The position numbers were made by a program, and so were the translations under genes. This document shows, piece after piece, positions 34,307-45,207 of a stretch of DNA of 64,000 nt; position 1 is the stretch's first letter, and every line of letters begins with the position of its first letter. The DNA comes from Tetraselmis striata. Lineage: Eukaryota; Chlorophyta; Chlorodendrophyceae; Chlorodendrales; Chlorodendraceae. The DNA is taken from the NCBI GenBank assembly GCA_006384855.1, contig VCJN01001059.1, forward strand, positions 26,206 through 90,205. The letters run 5' to 3'. The notes below the pieces were generated by a model, which saw only the letters and a list, made by a program, of their open reading frames with translations, was not told the origin of the DNA and did no database searches.

Positions 34307-34311
34307 TGTAA
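34307..34311 (+). promoter_or_regulatory. TGTAA polyadenylation signal
   Basis: Lies 52 bases after the stop of the expansin-like gene. Confidence 0.55.
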
Positions 34312-34474
34312 AAGGCACAAGGCACCGCTCAGCTGTTTTCCCCTGGCCATGGCACACCGGCCCGCAGTCCTGCGGGTGCACGCCTATAAGGACCCGTGGA
34401 ACAAGGCCTAAAAGCCGCTTGCATTAAACCCACACAAACATTCGCTTGTAGTGTGTATGGCCTGCATCCAACCC

Positions 34475-34523
34475 CTGGCAGGCAAGGCGGCTCTTATTCA
34501 CAGTGTTCTCATTACCCGCACGA
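34475..34523 (-). repeat. Dispersed repeat family A, copy 5 (inverted)
   Basis: On the minus strand it reads GCGGGTAATGAGAACACTGT then GAATAAGAGCCGCCTTGCCT and GCCAG. It is the closest of the inverted copies to copies 1 and 4. Confidence 0.65.
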
Positions 34524-34699
34524 CTTGCATGGCACCCCTACACCACCTCCTGCATTCCTTTTTTAGCCTGCCTACATGTGCTGCCCCCTCATGAATGGCC
34601 GCACATGATCAGCCGCCGATAGTCATGACACACACGTGCACAAGACGCGCAGAGAGTGACAGAGGCGAGGGGGTGTGACTGATAGGCGCTGAACTCGGA

Positions 34700-34704
34700 T
34701 TACA
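34700..34704 (-). promoter_or_regulatory. TGTAA polyadenylation signal
   Basis: Minus-strand TGTAA, 173 bases after the AKR2 stop. Confidence 0.45.
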
Positions 34705-34787
34705 AAAAGATGTCACAGACAGGCAGCCGCAAGAAGAGTTGCGGCGCAGATTGCCAAGCCAGGCTGCGGCGAACCAAGTTGCAAAAC

Positions 34788-34835
34788 GGGGGGGGGGGGG
34801 AGGGGGGGGAAGGGGGGGGGGGGGGGGGGGGGGGG
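34788..34835. repeat. G-rich homopolymer tract
   Basis: G runs of about 13, 8 and 26 broken only by single or double A. It lies 40 bases downstream of the AKR2 stop, where it is C-rich on the AKR2 coding strand. Exact length is likely unreliable. Confidence 0.9.
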
Positions 34836-34876
34836 CTGCGCGAGGCAGCAGGCTCGGCATGCGGGGGGTGCGGCGC

Positions 34877-37800
34877 TCAGGTGAACACCGACTCCTCCAA
34901 CAGCGCGACCACCTTGTCCTGCTGGTTGAGCTTGGCCACCTCGAGGGGCGTCTTGCCGTCCAAGTTCTTGGCGGTGACGGAGGCGCCGCTGCGCATCACC
35001 ACAGGCACATATTTAGCCGAGTGCTGCTTGCATGCCAGCCACCTACAAGAACATTTGCTATGGTTGCCCTTTAGTCAGTCTGGTGTACATTTGACCTCGG
35101 GCAGGCAGGGCAGGGCCATATGCACAGTGACATCAGCACCCGCATAGGAACAGTCCCCATTTATACCTGATCTAAAAGGAAGGGCGGGTTCTTACTTGTG
35201 GCTCAATGAACTTCTAGGGGACTCCGTACACTAACTACAAACTGTGGTTTTGGGGCGTTTTGAGCTACTACTTACTCCAACTATAGTTGGGGTTTGTGGC
35301 CCAAGTTGCCACATTTTGGGCAATTTGGGGGGGGTGATTATCAACCGGTTGATGAACCCACAACTTACCAAATAGGCTACTCCCGGAAATGAACCGTTCG
35401 CAGGTAGAACGGCCCCTTGAAAAAGACAGCCAACACCACGACATCTATTCCACAGACATGGCCGCTAGTAATATCGCCAAGCACAGTAGCCCAGTAGTCA
35501 CGACACGGGGCCCACTCCTGTACGCACCGGCAATAGCCAACACCGGCCCTCCGATACCTGTGCTACGAATCATGACTAGTCGCATGAAAACGGCTAGCAG
35601 TGTCCCTGTGTTGGGATGAATACTGAAAGTGTGTCCACTGCCGGACTATATACGGTTGGCCGTGATTAATTACTGACTGTCATTATTTAACTGTCATCAT
35701 CCCCCCCCCTCCACACCCCCAGCCCATTCAAAGTCGTCGACACCAAATGCAGACTCGCAGTCCAAGGTATGCATGGGGGCAGTTGAACTCGGACGGGCAC
35801 CACATCCTGGTGGTCGCGCGTGCCCCGGGGGGCAACGAGTGGCAACCCGGGGGGGGGGGGGGGGGGGGGGGGGGCATGTCGCCGGCGTCATCCTCACCTC
35901 TTGACCAGCAGGTCGCAGCACTCCGCCTGGCCGTAGCCGGCCGCGTAGTGCAGCGCCGTGTTGTTGTTCTTGTCGATGGTGTCCACGCTGGCGCCGCGCT
36001 TCAGCAGCAGCTCCGCGCACTTGAGCTCGCCGTAGCCGCAGGCAAAGTGCAGCGCGGTGCGCCCCTCCTCGTCCTTCTCGTCCTTGTCCGCGCCCGCGTC
36101 CAGCAGGGCCTCCATGCCTTGGGCATCACCTGCAGTGATAAGTAACACAGCGCGCGCGCTGCTCAGCTGCTGACTGGCTCCGTCACTCAAGGAGTTTTTT
36201 GGGAGGAGGGGGGGGGGGGGGGGGGGGGGCGGGGGAAGGCTACAGCTGCATCATGATCACTCTTACTCGTGAATGATGCCCCCCCCCCCCCCCCCCCCCC
36301 GCCCGGGGACCCACCACGTAATGGACACTTTCACATTTGCTACAGAGCCTGAAGCTTGGTAAGCAGCAACTCCAAGGCGCTAGCAAACAATGCGGGGTAC
36401 AGTGACCGCGCCGGTGCCAATGCCGCACTTACGTTCGGATATAAGCCTCATTAAACTGGGGCCGAATGTGACCAATGGGGTCACTCACTACATAGCCGTC
36501 GGCATTCCATCCTAATTCCGTCCGCAGTCAAGTCCCTGGCAGGCAGGGCAGGTTCTCATTTCACAGTTTTTGCATCACAGCGTCGTCGGCACCGACAGAT
36601 GTGGTGGTGGTGCGGATTAAGCTTGCAAGGCAGCAGCCCCCGAGCCTCCCGGTCCGATTAGCAGCCAATGACTGGTACTAAAAAACACAATAAATATGCT
36701 ATAAGGAATGGTACGGGCAGACTGGTCGGATGATGCCTAAATGTTTCACGCCCGGGTGTACAGCTAGCAAACTGTGATTATCATACTCTACTCCCTCTCA
36801 AATAACAACCGGGAAGAATGGTCCTAAAACAATCACACGTGTATCTAATCCTAGGAAAACACGGGAATGCCAAACGGATGAACAGAGGAGGTACCAACGC
36901 TGCAACGCAGAATAAATATCAAGTTTGCGTGAGCCCGCAAAGGCATGTCAATGGCACTGTAAGCTGTAGCAGTGCCTTGTTGCATACGCCCAGCACCACT
37001 TGCGCTAGTGATACCTGTTACAGGCCTGTTCAGCCTGCTACATGGCCCAGGATGCGTTTTATGCTCTCCCTCTGTGTCTCTGCTCTCTTTCCTCTTTCTC
37101 TCTCTCTGTCCATGTGCCTCTGTGCACAGCATCCCACTGCTGCTTGCGCCTCAGTATGTGCGCTATGCCTGCATGGCCAGGTGCGCCGCGAGTGCGCAGG
37201 TCTGGAGGAGCTGGAGAGATGCATGGAGGAGGGGGGGGGGGGGGGGGGTGGAGGGCGACCTGTGCTTGCGGTGGAGTGCACCGTAAGCTCCTCCTCCTCG
37301 TACTCCTCCTCGCCCTCTTCCTCGCCAGGTGCGGCTGCCTCGCCCTCCTCTGTAAGGGCAGGCCATTGGGTGGTGGTGGGGGCTCATGATGACTGCACTG
37401 GACTCTGCTTAGAGCGATGAGGGAAGAAGGGAGGATGGAAATCAGGGGGAGTTGAGGGTGGAGCGGGCGGGCGGGCGGGCGGGCGGGGGGGGGGGGGGGG
37501 CACCTCCCGCAGGGGCACCGCCCTCAAATGCGCTGCCCATGGCCTTTCCAAGCTTGCTGAGCACGTTGGGATCGTTCCAGTATCTGAAGCGAAATAGGGG
37601 TGTCAGCGGCAGTTGTACTTAACCAGCACAGAAAGAGGGGAGGAAGACCCGCGGGGGGCGACCGACAGCCAGGGGAGGGGGAGAAACATCGCGTGGTAAC
37701 ATGCGGGCAGGAAAGGGGGGAGGGTAGGCGTGACTCACTTCATCATGGCGGTCGGACCGTCCTTCTCCAGCTCCTCCAGGATGGGCGCCAGCTCCGGGTC

Positions 37801-38781
37801 GTCCTTGAGGTCCTTCAGCTTGCCCTCGATGTTTTCCCGGTACGCAGGATTCTGCATGCCTCGGATCATGTCGGCCATCATGGGGTCTTGCTGCAGTGCG
37901 ACAGGGGCAAATGTGTTGTGACGCGGTCAAGCCTCCATTCATCAACCCCCCCCCCCCCCCCCCCCCAACACACACACACATATACACACCTTGTACAAAA
38001 GAATCATCATCTGCCCGTGGTTTACTTTGAGGTGACGGCATGCATAGTCACGCGGGTAGCACTATGATTTTGTGGTGGGGTACATTGTAGGCCCAGGTGC
38101 GGACATTCCTTCGCGTCTGTGCATGAATACCCCATTTCCACGGGGGTCCAGGGGGGGGTGGGGGGGCAACTCGCACATTCATGATCTGCTGGCCGAGCTT
38201 CTCCGCCATCTGCATAAACTGCGGGTTCTGCAGCACGTTGGTCATGGCGTCCATGTACTTGGAAGGGTCGAAGGACGCGGCGGAGATGGCGGGGTCAGGC
38301 GCCGCCTCACCGGCTGCGGCGCCAGCGGCGGCACCCGCAGCGGCGCCGGCGCCGGCGCCGGCAGCGGCACCGGCCGCCGCGCCATCCGCGCCGGGGGTCA
38401 CGAGCCCTGCCATGCTCTCTTGCAGCGTCTTGGTCATCTGTGCAAAGGCAGGGTCCTGCGCAATCTGCTCCGCCATGTTCTTGATGCTAGGGTCCTGCAA
38501 CACGGGGCGTGCACAGACGCCGGTGCTCAGACCTACCTGTTCCCAACTCCTGTAGTTCCCCCTGTAGCTGCACCCCTCAAAATGCCGGACACCATGCCTG
38601 GCAAGCTACCAGCGAGGAAAGGGGAGGGGGGAAGGTTTTGAGGGGGGGGGGGGGGGGGGCAGCGCCCTACGTTGAGCACGTTCTGCAGTGCAGACAGGTC
38701 CAGGCCACCGAGGCCGCCAGGCAGGCCAGGCATGCCGGGCATGTCACCGGAGCCGCCCGCACCGGCTGGATTACCCGCCAT
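34877..38781 (-). CDS. AKR2: Ankyrin-repeat chaperone AKR2 (chloroplast outer-envelope targeting factor)
   Basis: Seven exons with matching phases: 38781-38671, 38494-38177, 37890-37739, 37583-37504, 37349-37260, 36129-35898 and 34988-34877. They give 364 residues against about 342 in Arabidopsis AKR2A. The N-terminal half has [20 protein letters not shown], an STI1-like repeat ([16 protein letters not shown]) and [20 protein letters not shown]. The acidic linker [17 protein letters not shown] leads to C-terminal ankyrin repeats ([60 protein letters not shown]). This order and wording are those of plant AKR2, a cytosolic factor that binds outer-envelope membrane proteins and delivers them to chloroplasts. 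Unusual is an Ala/Gly insert of about 30 residues in exon 2 where land-plant proteins have a short linker. Introns 5 and 6 are about 1.1 and 0.9 kb and contain repeats; most donors are followed by C runs. Confidence 0.96.
35095..35155 (-). repeat. Weak dispersed repeat family A copy
   Basis: On the minus strand: GCGGGTGCTGATGTCACTGT, then GCCCTGCCCTGCCTGCCCGA and GGTCAAA. It shares the 3' half and the AGGTCAAA extension with copy 4. It lies in AKR2 intron 6. Confidence 0.4.
36535..36600 (-). repeat. Dispersed repeat family A, copy 6 (inverted)
   Basis: On the minus strand: GTGCCGACGACGCTGTGATG, ACTGTGAAATGAGAACCTGC and CCTGCCTGCCAG. It lies in AKR2 intron 5. Confidence 0.6.
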
Positions 38782-40565
38782 TATCGTTTCCTGGAAGAGG
38801 GTGAGCGTGTGAAGGGGAAGCAGTCGCCTGCACGCGCAGCACAGCTCCCGCTCAGTCTCGCCAATTGAGGAAGAGAACACTGCTGAACCCCGCCGCGGAC
38901 AGTCCCCCGCAACAAAGCGCGGATGGCTCAGATGATCCGTGTGGAAACACGAAGGTTAGAGTGCGAAGTGGGGCGGGAAAATGGCGGACAAGACGTGGGT
39001 GAGCGGAGGAGAGCCCGAGGGGGCGGGGGGGGGGGGGGGGGGGGGGTAATCTGCGTCACCCGCTGCCGAGCCGCAATCGCGAGCTCCGTTCCCTCTCTAT
39101 GCGAGGAAGCGAGCTGTCCCGCCGCGGATATGCGATCGACCCAAGCAAATAAATGGCTCGGGTAGGGCGAGGTTTGGGGCGGTGTCTCAGGTGCGCGGAA
39201 ACTCAAACGTGGCCTGGCTGCCGGCGGAGCTGTATCGTGCAGAATCAGAGGCACCACCGCCGGCGCGCTGGCTGCCAATAGTAACCGGTAATATAGTGGA
39301 AATAGCTGCGAATAATAACAGTTTGACTTCACTACTACAGGTACGCGCTGGACACTCAATTTCAGGAGGGACCCGGGCCGCTTTACGGCCGAGCTCAGCT
39401 AGCAGCGAGATACCTGCGCCAGCAGAATGCGTTTTCACTCTTTCCGATGCAGGGGAGGTTAGTCGGCGGGGAAGACGGCTTGTACTGGGAGTATTGCTGA
39501 GACGTCCCGGTACAGTACACGGTGGCCTGATCGTCCCAACCTGGATGTGGGCGGTGGCGGCGCGGGGCTTCCGGCTTCCCGGCCGGCCGGCCGGGGCCGT
39601 GCTGTGGCGCGACAGAATCAATACAGTATTTTAAAAAGCAGTAGGGCGCGCGACAGCAGGCGACTACCTGTACCAGAACAGTACCACAGGAGACGAGCAG
39701 CGCAGCAGCATATTGCAGTGGCGCACCCCCGGTGCATAACTACTGAGCCGTCATAACTCCGACGATGATAGCCGGGTTATGTACGAACATACCACGTTCG
39801 GTAAACGGATTCTGCAGTTTTATGTGTGAATCCTGCGGTGAATAATCGTAATTGCAGAACCCGGATGTGATGTAGACCTGAAATATGATTTACGTCATGG
39901 CTAATAATCGTACTAGTACCCGCACGGATCTGGTCCAACCAGTAGCGACTACGTGCGCGCCAGATGCTCGCGCGATGGGGCAGCAAGCCGAGAGGACGTG
40001 CTATCCATACAGCTTGGCATTGAATGGCATTCATGGCCGTAAGATTAATGATAGTCGTAGTCCCATCGTAAGATGAAATCCAGCGTGGCGCGTAGTCCTC
40101 GAAGCAGACCCAGAACGTACTGATAACAATCCTAATAGTCGCTTGTGACGATGAATTCGTAGCGACTAGGGGGCGGTAGTTGGGCGAAGCCATCTCCGGA
40201 TTCTCTCGCGTCCTCCGGGTTCGATTTCTGCTGACGAGGACATTACGGACTACCCCGTGAAACCAAACCCGTCACATTACGAAATATCTCCGTTGATATG
40301 TTGGTTAAAGGGAGAGCGTCATCGTCACCGTTTAGGCATCAACTACACAGCACTGCGCGCTGCATGTATCGCTACAAGTACTGTATACCCCGAGTTCGCG
40401 CCCCGTACCCGTACAGGGTAGTGCGCCCGCAACAGTAGCGCCACTCGTTCTCAGGGTGGCTCGCAGGCAGTCAGTGAAGGATCGGCCCTGCACCAGACCG
40501 CCATCAACCACCCGCGAGGCCTCCCCCACCCCACCCGCCTACGCCAAAACCGCACCTTCAGCACC
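38782..40565. other. Intergenic between divergent AKR2 and GCSH
   Basis: Divergent spacer of about 1.8 kb. It has a G run at 39025-39046 upstream of AKR2. Frames near 39187-39634 overlap on both strands and show no domain or bias. 39770-40440 is lower in GC with many CGTA/TACG strings. No gene supported. Confidence 0.45.
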
Positions 40566-41957
40566 ATGGCCCTCCGTCACTTCGCCTCCGCTGCGGCCGG
40601 TAGCCTCGGGCTGCGCACCTCGGTGCTCCCCACCTTGGCGCTGTCTGGCACCGCCACCGGCCTCTTCGGCCGTGCCTTTGCGACTGGTGCGCACAGTTAC
40701 CCCCCTTCTCTGCGGCTCCCGGGCAACGGCCGCGCAGTGCGATAGACCCATACCCTGCTCTGGAAACCTCTTCCGTCTTCTATCGTTACGAGTAAAAGCC
40801 TGCGCACCTTGCCGCGCGTCTATACTTCCGTAGCCGGCCATCACTTTCGTCCAGCGCGCGGCTCGGCGGGGCCCAGCTTACCCGTACAGTTCGTACCGTA
40901 CCGCTGAAATCGCCTCCCAAATCCCAATGCAGTCAGGCCCGCCGGCGGGCACGCAGGATCCTCAGCATCGAGTAGCTCGTCTTCCGTAGTGATCTGTTCC
41001 TGTCTGCTGATGACGATTCGATTAGGAGTGCGACTGAACGGCCAAGTGCAATAGCGAGCAGTCAGTGGCCTTTTAGGCTGAGACACCCTACACCGTGTAC
41101 TGTCGTGATCTCGTCGGCGGCGGTGGTGGCGTCATCGTTGTGTGCCGCGGGGTGGGGAACGGTGGCTGCTTGCTGGCTGATTGTTTGCCGACGCATCGTG
41201 TCTCTACAGTTGCGGACGGCTTCAAGTACGCCAGCTCCCATGAGTATGTCAACGTCGAGGGCGATGTGGCGACCGTGGGCATTTCCGACTTCGCGCAGGT
41301 GCGCACCCCCCCCCCCCCCCCCGCCCTCTCGCCGACGCTGGGCCAGCCTCTTAGCAGCAGTCGCCCGCGGAACGCGCTGACGAAGGGCACCTGTTGGTAC
41401 AGGCTGAGCTCGGCGACGTCGTGTATGTGGAGCTGCCTGAGGTTGGCAGCACCGTCACTGCAGGCGAGGGGTTTGGCGTGGTAGAGTCTGTCAAGGTGAT
41501 AATTATCGCCCAATCACCTGTCCGGTCGCCCAGTTGCGCTGCTTTTCTGGCTCCTGCTGCCAGGGAAGGGCCTGCGCACGATGCGCATCTAACCCTGAAG
41601 AGGGGGCCATGGAAACATCGCGCTTTGCGCGCCTGCTGAGGAACGTGCCACTGGATTGCGCAGGCTGCCTCCGATGTGTACGCCCCCGTGTCCGGTGAGG
41701 TGGTCGCCACGAACGACAGCCTGGCTGATGACCCCAGCAAGGTGAACCTCCCCACCCGCACTTCTGCAAACTCGGCATGTCCAGAGGAAATGGAAATTGC
41801 CGCTATGAACTGACGCCTGAGGTGGCCATGTTGCTTTGGCAGGTCAACTCTGACGCGTTTGGGGAGGGGTGGCTCATGAAGGTGAAGATGACCAACGCCA
41901 GTGAGGTGGACAGCCTGCTGGACGCGGCCTGCTTACGCCAAGCAGTGCGAGGAGTAA
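40566..41957 (+). CDS. GCSH: Glycine cleavage system H protein, with C-terminal frameshift
   Basis: Five exons in phase: 40566-40686, 41210-41298, 41403-41495, 41664-41741 and 41843-41957. The product is about 164 residues once one extra base is discounted. The N terminus (about 40 residues, [20 protein letters not shown]) is a mitochondrial transit peptide. The mature part has [34 protein letters not shown] and [22 protein letters not shown]. The Lys at the exon 3 end (about residue 101) is the lipoyl attachment site. H protein shuttles the aminomethyl group between P, T and L proteins in photorespiratory glycine breakdown. At about 41930-41935 one extra base (GCTTAC for GCTAC) shifts the frame just before the expected ending YAKQCEE-stop (41955-41957). 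As written, translation continues to 42004. This could be a sequencing error at TT or a true allele with a different tail. Confidence 0.95.
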
Positions 41958-44256
41958 ACCTGTTGGCCATTCCTTGGCAGCACCCGGGCACTGCCGCCTG
42001 CTAACCAGCAGCATGGCTAGCGGTTGGCGCCAACATACGTTTTTTGCATTGATGGGCGAGTTGGGACTTGTGCTCCCCAGCTCTTAAAAACATGTATTCA
42101 CGCTTCCGTCCTACTCGGACAGCGATTGCCATTTTTGAGCCCAACCTCGGAGTTCTCAGCTCCTATCCCAGCCAGCAAATCATGAAGGAGCAGAATGAAA
42201 TGGCAGTTCGCTCCCACATGACGATTCAGTGAGCATGCGTGTGTGCACGTTTGTGTTGTGTGTACAATGGGGCAGAGCGGAGGGGAGGGGGGGGGGGGGG
42301 GGTGGTTGATTGAGAGTGTGAGGAATGTGTCCTCGTGCGGCCAGGTTGGGTGCGCTGCTGGGCACCTGCTATGGTTCCCCTGCTGTTTTTAAGGAAGGTG
42401 CCAGTATAAGCCAGTTCAATGGCAGGCGTTACTGAGCAATCCAAAATACTGCAGAAATGCCTGCAGGCAGCAGCTCCGAAACCTGCGACTACCGGGCTTG
42501 CGAGGGTCATCTGGCCAGGCTCTTTCATAGTTGCTCAGCCGACAGCTAGAAGTAACATATTGCATCCGTCCTCAGTCAGCAACACAGCTACATTCAGCGT
42601 CTTGAGAGGCCCCAAGTATCAGTGCTGGGGGATGCTGTGCACCTGTCAGGTTGTTACATGTGGGTACATTAAGATTTACAGTATGGGAGCCGGCCAGCAT
42701 CGGGGGGGTACACTTCGGCTGCCGGCAGCAGAACACGCCAAAGTGAACATGGAGATCCGCTCTTGTGCAAAGGGGGTTTGCAAAGGCAATGCATGTGGCA
42801 GTCCAGTTCTCATGGCAAACTGACTGTATTTTGGGATTTGCAAAAGGACTACGAACCATCTTTTGGAATGGGTTGTGAACAACATTACACTGCACGCTCA
42901 ACGACACTACTTTTCTGGGGGCCATCAACAATGGCTAGAGATCAGCAGCCAGGTTTTCATGGCATGTAGTCCATATATGCAAGTGGCATTTCCGCAGCAT
43001 GTGCGGCTGATTGGATCTCAGTCAGCCGTTACACACGCCCTATCCAGAAATCACCATGGATGATTGGCAGTGAGACCACGGAATCTCAGGGAATTTTTGA
43101 CAGAATTACTCTGCATCGTGTGATGGTGCTACGGTACATGAACGCTGTGGATTTTACTGGCGCTATTACGTTGGCCAGATCTCTTCTTCGGCGTGTCGGT
43201 GAAGTTGTCATGCATGAGTCGTGGTTCATCCCACCCTGCAGGATCCGTCAGTATCGTCCTCCAGTTGTCGTGGATGCCAAACCTCGGCAGGGTGCTGCGC
43301 ATTGCGAGGCCATAGGTCATGTTGGGGTTGCCTGTAGGCCGCATATGGTTGACCAAGGAACATTGCATGCACATGGGAAGACGTCCGAAATCCCTACGGC
43401 TCACATGCCTAAGCCAGCAAGTTCCCGGCGTGCGATGGCATAGTCGATAGAGCAAACGGGCGTGGAAGCTGAACCCAAGGTGGACTGCCACACCCAGGAA
43501 GCAGATTACAAAATCGAGTACACCACCATCCCCACTCAGAACATGTAGCAGTCATATTTGCAACTTGCATGCTTGAGCCAGGTGGCGCTTGCACCCCATT
43601 GTAGGGCGACCAGATATCGGGATTCGGTGATCGCATGCCGTTCTGCAAAGCTCGCGAAACGGCCTGGAATGCTTCTCGCACATGCGGTGAGGCCCTTGGC
43701 TGTAATCAGCGGATGAAACCAGATAAAAGGTTGACATAATGAATCGCGAGTTTGAAAAAGCTAGACATACACTACAGCACGAACCTGACAGTTCGCCCAG
43801 CGCCCGAGCACCGCGCCAGGGGCGGCCGGAGTTCGAAAAGGCCGCTGCGGCTCCCGCCCCTTAAATCGTATTGCGCCGCCTGGGCCACTTGTGACTTACC
43901 AACCTCCCTCCGAACCATGAGCTTCCGCCTCGCAGCCCCGGCCGGATGGCGCCGGGATGTGTGAGTGCAAGTCAGGCGCGAAAGTCCGCGATCGACGGGC
44001 GCTGGGAGATGGTGCTCAACGACGTCCTTGTTAAAACAAATCCAATAGCGTGCCCACCAGGTGAAGAGATGGGTTGAAAGAGGGGAAGGAGGGAGGGGGG
44101 CTGCGAATCCCCGCAAGCCTGCAAATAACATGCCACTGATTGGGTCCTGTGTCTGGGCCAGCACGAGCGCTTGTACATCGCCTGACCTAATGTGGGGTGA
44201 CACAGGCAGCCACTCGAGTGGAATGAATGCCAAGCCAAGCAGGGCGCCGTCGGAAC
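41958..44256. other. Intergenic with weak coding-like remnants
   Basis: Contains a G run near 42286-42302. A minus-strand region at 42570-43740 has protein-like segments in three frames (see separate entry). No intact gene supported between GCSH and the transporter. Confidence 0.4.
42572..43737 (-). pseudogene. Unclassified minus-strand coding remnant
   Basis: Segments such as GVLDFVICFLGVAVHLGFSF, WRTILTDPAGWDEPRLMHDN with FTDTPKKRSGQRNSASKIHS, and HENWTATCIAFANPL occur in order on the minus strand, but in different frames separated by stops. They look like one decayed gene or mobile-element protein. No domain recognised. Confidence 0.3.
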
Positions 44257-45207
44257 TCAGAGGTCCATTGACTTGGTCTTCTCCATCGCGGCTTTCTTGG
44301 CCGACTTTTTGGCCTCGGAGTAGGCCACGACGCCGCAGATGGTGATGCCGTAACCAGCGAGCGCGATGACACTGACAGGGTTTTTGAAGAGCGCAATGGA
44401 GATGAACACAGCGACGACACCCTTCATGTTGCCCAGAACCTGCAGCGTCAGCGCACTGGTGTACTTGGTGACCAGGAAATTGGTGAGGTTGACGAAGAAA
44501 GCGAGCAGGCAGTTGAGGATCAGCGCGCCGTAGAAGGAAGGGTAGTCGGAGGCGATGCGAATCGCGTGGTAGAAGGGTGTGTCCTCCATGATGATCGTCA
44601 TGGGCAGCAGCACCATGCACGACACCGGGGCCATGTAGCGCAGCAAGTTCATGCTGTCCAGCTTCTCGTCCGGATTGCTCAGCAGCGCGGACTGCAAGAC
44701 GCTCTTCATCGCGCGCGCGCAGGTGCCTGCGAGGCACGCGATGAAGCCCACCAGGTGAAAGCTGGGCTCAAATCCGCTGGCGATGATGATGCCAACGACC
44801 ACGGGGATTAGCGCCAGGTAGGTGCCGCGGCTCTCCACCTGGCTGAGCACCACGAAGGACAAGATGGCGGTGAAGAACGGCGTGGTGGCGCCAATGGCCT
44901 GGTTGAAGGAAACCGGCAGGAAGCGCAGGCTTACGTTGCCCAGCACCACGCTGCCGATGAACACAACTGACAGCAAGGCGATCCGCCGCATGTGGCTGGC
45001 GCTCTTCACGTCCTGCCTCTTCATGACGCCGGACGCCACGGTGATGTTGGCGCACGCAGCGCAGGTGAGCATGTGGAGCAGGGTCAGGAAGATAGGGTAT
45101 TTGAAGTGATAGAAGCTGAGCACATATTTGTTGAGCAGGATGACGCCGATGTTACTGCCGTACCAGGCGGCGATCGCCAACGGCGTCATTAGCCCGCTGG
45201 ACACCAT
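44257..45207 (-). CDS. Triose-phosphate/sugar-phosphate translocator family transporter
   Basis: Single-exon gene of 316 residues. ATG 45207 was chosen because family homology starts at once (MVSSGLMTPLAIAAWYGSNI) and the upstream in-frame extension to 45588 is compositionally unlike a transit peptide; an N-terminally extended form cannot be excluded. About ten hydrophobic helices are visible. Diagnostic segments are VILLNKYVLSFYHFKYPIFL, GNVSLRFLPVSFNQAIGATT, TPFFTAILSFVVL, GEF-like ASGFEPSFHLVGF, TKYTSALTLQVLGNMKGVVA and GYGITICGVVAYSEAK. The wording matches the plant TPT/NST superfamily, particularly the KT/GDP- or UDP-sugar-like clade of the Golgi/ER rather than the plastid triose-phosphate carriers. 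The substrate cannot be assigned. The tail is Lys-rich (KKSAKKAAMEKTKSMDL), which may retain it in ER/Golgi. Confidence 0.93.
   Translation of the reverse strand: MVSSGLMTPLAIAAWYGSNIGVILLNKYVLSFYHFKYPIFLTLLHMLTCAACANITVASGVMKRQDVKSASHMRRIALLSVVFIGSVVLGNVSLRFLPVSFNQAIGATTPFFTAILSFVVLSQVESRGTYLALIPVVVGIIIASGFEPSFHLVGFIACLAGTCARAMKSVLQSALLSNPDEKLDSMNLLRYMAPVSCMVLLPMTIIMEDTPFYHAIRIASDYPSFYGALILNCLLAFFVNLTNFLVTKYTSALTLQVLGNMKGVVAVFISIALFKNPVSVIALAGYGITICGVVAYSEAKKSAKKAAMEKTKSMDL

Larger units (their letters stand above)
34256..34876. other. Convergent 3' spacer with G tract
   Basis: Between the convergent expansin-like and AKR2 genes. It holds TGTAA at 34307-34311 (plus) and 34700-34704 (minus), dispersed repeat family A copy 5 (inverted) and an extreme G tract at 34788-34835. 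Confidence 0.6.

Noticed and set aside
33334..34381. Two long minus-strand frames (over 300 codons each)
   Set aside because: They are antisense to the Thr/Pro repeat region of the expansin-like gene and consist of GVVVSGAEVV-type translation of that repeat.
39187..39634. Overlapping frames of about 145 codons on both strands
   Set aside because: They overlap almost exactly on opposite strands, show no motif, and lie in the divergent AKR2/GCSH promoter region.
43772..44737. 321-codon minus-strand frame overlapping the transporter
   Set aside because: It overlaps the clearly homologous TPT frame in another phase and has no domain; it is a GC-driven shadow.
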